NCBI RefSeq assembly: GCF_003208655.1 | Contig: NZ_QKLU01000003.1 | Coordinates: 310,001 to 374,000 of the forward strand | DNA length: 64,000 nt | Source: Pedobacter nutrimenti | Lineage (GTDB): Bacteria > Bacteroidota > Bacteroidia > Sphingobacteriales > Sphingobacteriaceae | Direction: 5' to 3' | Shown here: positions 61,694 to 64,000 of the stretch, piece after piece | Numbering within the stretch: position 1 is the first letter of the stretch | Layout of the letters: every line of letters starts with the position of its first letter | Translations under genes and position numbers: made by a program | Notes under the pieces: model-generated | What the model saw: only the letters and a program-made list of their open reading frames with translations | Told to the model about the DNA's origin: nothing | Databases searched by the model: none

Positions 61694-62373
61694 TATTTTT
61701 TAGGGACCACCAAGGGCTGCTGATTGACCAGGAAAATGTAATTGAACATGCAAAAAGAAGCAATTGCACCGAAGCTGTGCCACAAAAAATGTGTACCCGA
61801 ATCCAGCCAGTGCCACTGATCTGCAATGCGAAAAGTCAGGGCGCAGATAAAGGAAACCAGGGCAATGCCAACCCATTTTCCATGTTTCCAGTTGCTGTGT
61901 ATAAGATAAGCCAGAACAGGTAAAAGTACTAGTGTCGCCATCATGGCGTAATTGATATTGATCAGTAGTTGTATGTCCTGTTTTGAAATTACTGTTCTGA
62001 GCCAAAACTGGATACCCAGGTAAAGTACCAATGCAAGCATTGCATAATACCACTTCATCAGCTTGCTCAGAAAATAAACACCTGCAGATAAACACAGCAG
62101 CATAATAGGTACCCAGTCCATCATAATAAAAAAATGCCATCTTCTTAAACCATGGTACAGGGTTCCTCCGATTCCACCAATGTACAAGAGCAATAAAGCG
62201 AAGCTCAGGTAAAGGTGCTGTTGATGTTTATTTCTTAACCTGAAAGTCCAGTATAAAGCGATACCCAGAAAAAAACAGCTGGTGATGGTATTTAAAGGTT
62301 CAGGGAAAAAATGATTTAAATTGGTTTCGGTATAAACTGAACCGCCATCAGCAGGAGTGGTCAATAGGGTCAT
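61693..62373 (-). CDS. CREST-superfamily membrane hydrolase (alkaline ceramidase-like)
   Basis: 226 residues, seven membrane helices. Zn-site candidates: H74 (GTLYHGLRRWHFF), D86 (FIMMDWVPI), and H195-x3-H199 (DSGTHFLWHSFGA) near the C-terminus, the same arrangement as in alkaline ceramidases and PAQR/HlyIII proteins; the usual Ser four residues before the first His is Gly70. Bacteroidota of this type make sphingolipids, so ceramide or a related amide is a reasonable substrate; not shown here. Confidence 0.78.
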   Translation of the reverse strand: MTLLTTPADGGSVYTETNLNHFFPEPLNTITSCFFLGIALYWTFRLRNKHQQHLYLSFALLLLYIGGIGGTLYHGLRRWHFFIMMDWVPIMLLCLSAGVYFLSKLMKWYYAMLALVLYLGIQFWLRTVISKQDIQLLININYAMMATLVLLPVLAYLIHSNWKHGKWVGIALVSFICALTFRIADQWHWLDSGTHFLWHSFGAIASFCMFNYIFLVNQQPLVVPKK

Positions 62374-62440
62374 GCCTGATTTTTATGTTTATTAACAGCA
62401 GGGCATTTTAAATTGTTTGAAAGAGAAATGGTATTTTTAT

Positions 62441-62472
62441 TTTAAACTTTCAATAACTTTTGAAAGTTTAAA
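62441..62472. promoter_or_regulatory. 13-bp inverted repeat upstream of SRPBCC membrane gene
   Basis: TTTAAACTTTCAA (62441-62453) and TTGAAAGTTTAAA (62460-62472), 6-nt spacer, overlapping the -33 box of the promoter at 62459-62488. Operator-like; lies in the divergent gap between the CREST gene and the SRPBCC gene. Confidence 0.65.
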
Positions 62473-62488
62473 ATATTAATTACTTTTG
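62459..62488 (+). promoter_or_regulatory. Promoter TTTG-N18-TACTTTTG
   Basis: -33 TTTG (62459-62462), -7 TACTTTTG (62481-62488), 18 bp apart; ATG 62554 is 65 bp downstream. Confidence 0.65.
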
Positions 62489-62553
62489 GTCCATCAGCCA
62501 GATGTCGTTAAAGGGTGGCTGTATATCCGTTAACCAGTTAAAGACCATAGGAA

Positions 62554-63462
62554 ATGAAATTTTATAAATCCGATTTATTTAAAGGTTTTGCAGCAGCCAA
62601 TCTTTTTGCTTTCCTGCTCATAGGTATTCTAAAATACACCGCATTACAAGGCAGCAACACGCTGATATTTTCCATATTTGTTATTATCCCATTGATGATG
62701 GGGATTATCGCTTCCTGGTTTTGGAGAAATCTGGATTTTAAGAGCAGGACTTTACTCGGTAATTCCATTTTGAATGGAGCACTTGCAATTCTTTTTAGTG
62801 CTGTTTTTTTAAGAGAGGGGGTCATTTGTCTGATCATTGTATCCCCGCTTATTTTAACTTTTATCATTACCGGTGCATTCCTGGGGCATAGGATGTTCAA
62901 AAAGAACAATCAAAAATTAAATGTCAGCATCATATCCCTGCTTTTTGTTGTTTTTATTGCAGATTCATTGTCCAGTCACGATCATGTGAATATGGTTTCG
63001 GATGAAATTATTGTCAAAGCCAGTCCGGAAAAAATATGGAAAAATGTTGTTGCTTTTGAAAAGATAAAGCAAAAGGATCAGTTCTGGTTGTTTCGGGTAG
63101 GAATGCCAAGCCCAATGCAGACCACTGTTGAAGGGTACCACCAGGGAGCAGGCCGTAAATGCATTTTTAGTAACGGCTACACTTTTGATGAAAAAATAGT
63201 AACTTATAAACCAAATGAAGATTTGACGTTCCGGATCACCGGACAACCCCTTGATCCGGAGATTATGGGCCATATAGATATACAACAAGGGCAGTTTCTG
63301 CTGAAAGATAATGGGAACGGAACAACCACTTTAACCGGTAACAGCTGGTATAAACTGCATGTGTTTCCTTTATGGTATTATGATCTTTGGGCCGAAAGCA
63401 TCACCAGAAATGTTCATTTAAGAGTAATGGAACATATTAAACAACTTAGTGAAAACAAATAG
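62554..63462 (+). CDS. Membrane protein with C-terminal SRPBCC domain
   Basis: 302 residues: four to five hydrophobic helices (~10-150) followed by an SRPBCC-type domain (DEIIVKASPEKIWKNVVAFEKIKQKDQFW, TVEGYHQGAGRKCIFSNGYTFDEKI). Not a known named family. Overlaps the luciferase-domain gene by 14 bp, so they are translated together. Palindromic promoter upstream suggests local repression. Confidence 0.7.
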   Translation: MKFYKSDLFKGFAAANLFAFLLIGILKYTALQGSNTLIFSIFVIIPLMMGIIASWFWRNLDFKSRTLLGNSILNGALAILFSAVFLREGVICLIIVSPLILTFIITGAFLGHRMFKKNNQKLNVSIISLLFVVFIADSLSSHDHVNMVSDEIIVKASPEKIWKNVVAFEKIKQKDQFWLFRVGMPSPMQTTVEGYHQGAGRKCIFSNGYTFDEKIVTYKPNEDLTFRITGQPLDPEIMGHIDIQQGQFLLKDNGNGTTTLTGNSWYKLHVFPLWYYDLWAESITRNVHLRVMEHIKQLSENK

Positions 63463-63886
63463 CTTATTTTCTTTTGTACTCAGGTACCTGGGTTTTTTAA
63501 AGGCAGTACCCCTGCTTCCCCTGGTATTTGACAGTATGTTAAAATTACAAACTTTATGGACAAATGCAGGTCTGTTGGACTGGATGGATGAACTGGAGGA
63601 AGAAATATTAACCTGGCAGGGTACCAGTACGGGCTTACACCAGTACGGAGGGGTACAGTTTAATGCCTATGGAAAAGAAATTGGGCATTTACACAGCAAC
63701 GGATTGCTGGATGTTTTATACAGCAAAAGAATAAAAGCTGCGTTAATCAAGCAGGGGAGGATTGAGCCTCATCACATTTTTACAGATTCAGGTTGGATCA
63801 GTTTTTACATTAAAAAACAGGAAGATAAAAATTACGCCAAAGAATTGCTTGAAATGGCTTACTGGAGGTTACGGTCTAAGGATTAA
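63449..63886 (+). CDS. Luciferase-domain (DUF5519-like) protein
   Basis: 145 residues: YGGVQFNAYGKEIGHLHSNGLLDVLYSKRI and GRIEPHHIFTDSGWISFYIKK match the luciferase-domain (DUF5519-type) family. Despite the name, bacterial members are of unknown function. N-terminal part is hydrophobic (LRYLGFLKAVPLLPLVFDSML). Translationally coupled to the SRPBCC membrane gene. Confidence 0.75.
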   Translation: MKTNSLFSFVLRYLGFLKAVPLLPLVFDSMLKLQTLWTNAGLLDWMDELEEEILTWQGTSTGLHQYGGVQFNAYGKEIGHLHSNGLLDVLYSKRIKAALIKQGRIEPHHIFTDSGWISFYIKKQEDKNYAKELLEMAYWRLRSKD

Positions 63887-63889
63887 AAT

Positions 63890-64000
63890 ATGAAACGGAT
63901 TTCAAGAAATGAAGAAATAAGTATTGCATACTTCGAATTACTGGACAGGCATCTGGCAGATCTGATTTCCGGGAAGGAAACAGAAATGCTTACATTGAAC
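63890..64000 (+). CDS. 5' part of a gene running off the window, possibly AraC-type regulator
   Basis: 37 codons from ATG 63890 with no stop: MKRISRNEEISIAYFELLDR and then HLADLISGKETEMLTLN. It follows the luciferase-domain gene by 3 bp. The opening resembles the short N-terminal helical region of some Bacteroidota AraC regulators (recalled, not verified). If so it could be the repressor/activator of the palindromic promoter at 62441. Confidence 0.4.
   Translation, partial: MKRISRNEEISIAYFELLDRHLADLISGKETEMLTLN

Noticed and set aside
61700..62140. 146-codon minus-strand frame overlapping the CREST gene
   Set aside because: Alternate frame of the membrane hydrolase; Cys-rich without coherent helices.
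1..64000. CRISPR array, tRNA, rRNA, transposase, phage or integrase genes
   Set aside because: No regularly spaced repeats, no recognisable RNA gene structure and no transposase or integrase motif seen on either strand.

Overview
The window looks like chromosome of a Bacteroidota bacterium, most likely Sphingobacteriaceae (Pedobacter-like). The signs are three SusC/SusD pairs, an ECF sigma/FecR pair feeding an STN-containing SusC, LytS/LytTR two-component pairs, many lipoproteins and PorT-like barrels, moderate-to-low GC, and promoters of the Bacteroidota type. Three upstream regions carry TTTG-N20-TATATTTG exactly, and several others carry a TAnnTTTG -7 box. I saw no rRNA, tRNA, CRISPR array, transposase or phage gene. 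The species call is inference from gene content.

Layout. Positions 1-956: 3' part of a flavin monooxygenase. Positions 1025-9892 (minus strand): a six-gene locus read as ECF sigma, FecR, SusC, SusD, purple-acid-type phosphatase and glycerophosphodiester phosphodiesterase, ended by a perfect 17-bp hairpin. It reads as a self-signalling system for taking up and stripping phosphoesters. Positions 10196-14671: a second SusC/SusD pair without enzymes. Positions 15336-20761: a third SusC/SusD pair followed by a GH114-type lipoprotein, a candidate minimal locus for alpha-1,4-galactosaminoglycans. Positions 20843-24931 (minus): DyP peroxidase, MGT glycosyltransferase, SDR and AraC regulator. Positions 25007-33664: PhnA-like and NTF2-like proteins, two LytS/LytTR systems, a PorT-like barrel, a thioredoxin-like protein, a SUKH-like protein and an EreA/ChaN-like protein. 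Positions 33967-39835: TonB receptor, a GNAT/GrpB/DUF4269 cluster, Ca2+/H+ antiporter and VOC protein. Positions 39986-46493: a third LytS/LytTR pair, an orphan NarL-type regulator, a PAP2 phosphatase coupled to a 58-residue protein, and small lipoproteins, including an unrecognised pair.

Positions 46664-58422 hold two ArsR-SRPBCC modules (one per strand) whose promoters share the same operator geometry, with PepSY, SMR, MFS, GNAT, AlkA, AraC, VOC, CAT and acyltransferase-3 genes between them. Positions 58688-64000: exported MsrA and MsrB, a CBS protein, a metallophosphoesterase lipoprotein, a CREST-family (ceramidase-like) membrane hydrolase, an SRPBCC membrane protein overlapping a luciferase-domain gene, and the start of a gene that runs off the window.

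The most interesting items are: (1) the paired ArsR operators at 47469-47510 and 57552-57593; (2) the SusCD-GH114 locus; (3) the ECF-controlled SusCD/phosphatase/GDPD operon with an internal hairpin; (4) the 58-codon gene at 43932-44108 that overlaps PAP2 by ATGA; (5) the CREST hydrolase; (6) the lipoprotein/coiled-coil pair at 44715-45923. All functions are read from sequence motifs and family knowledge; no database search was run.
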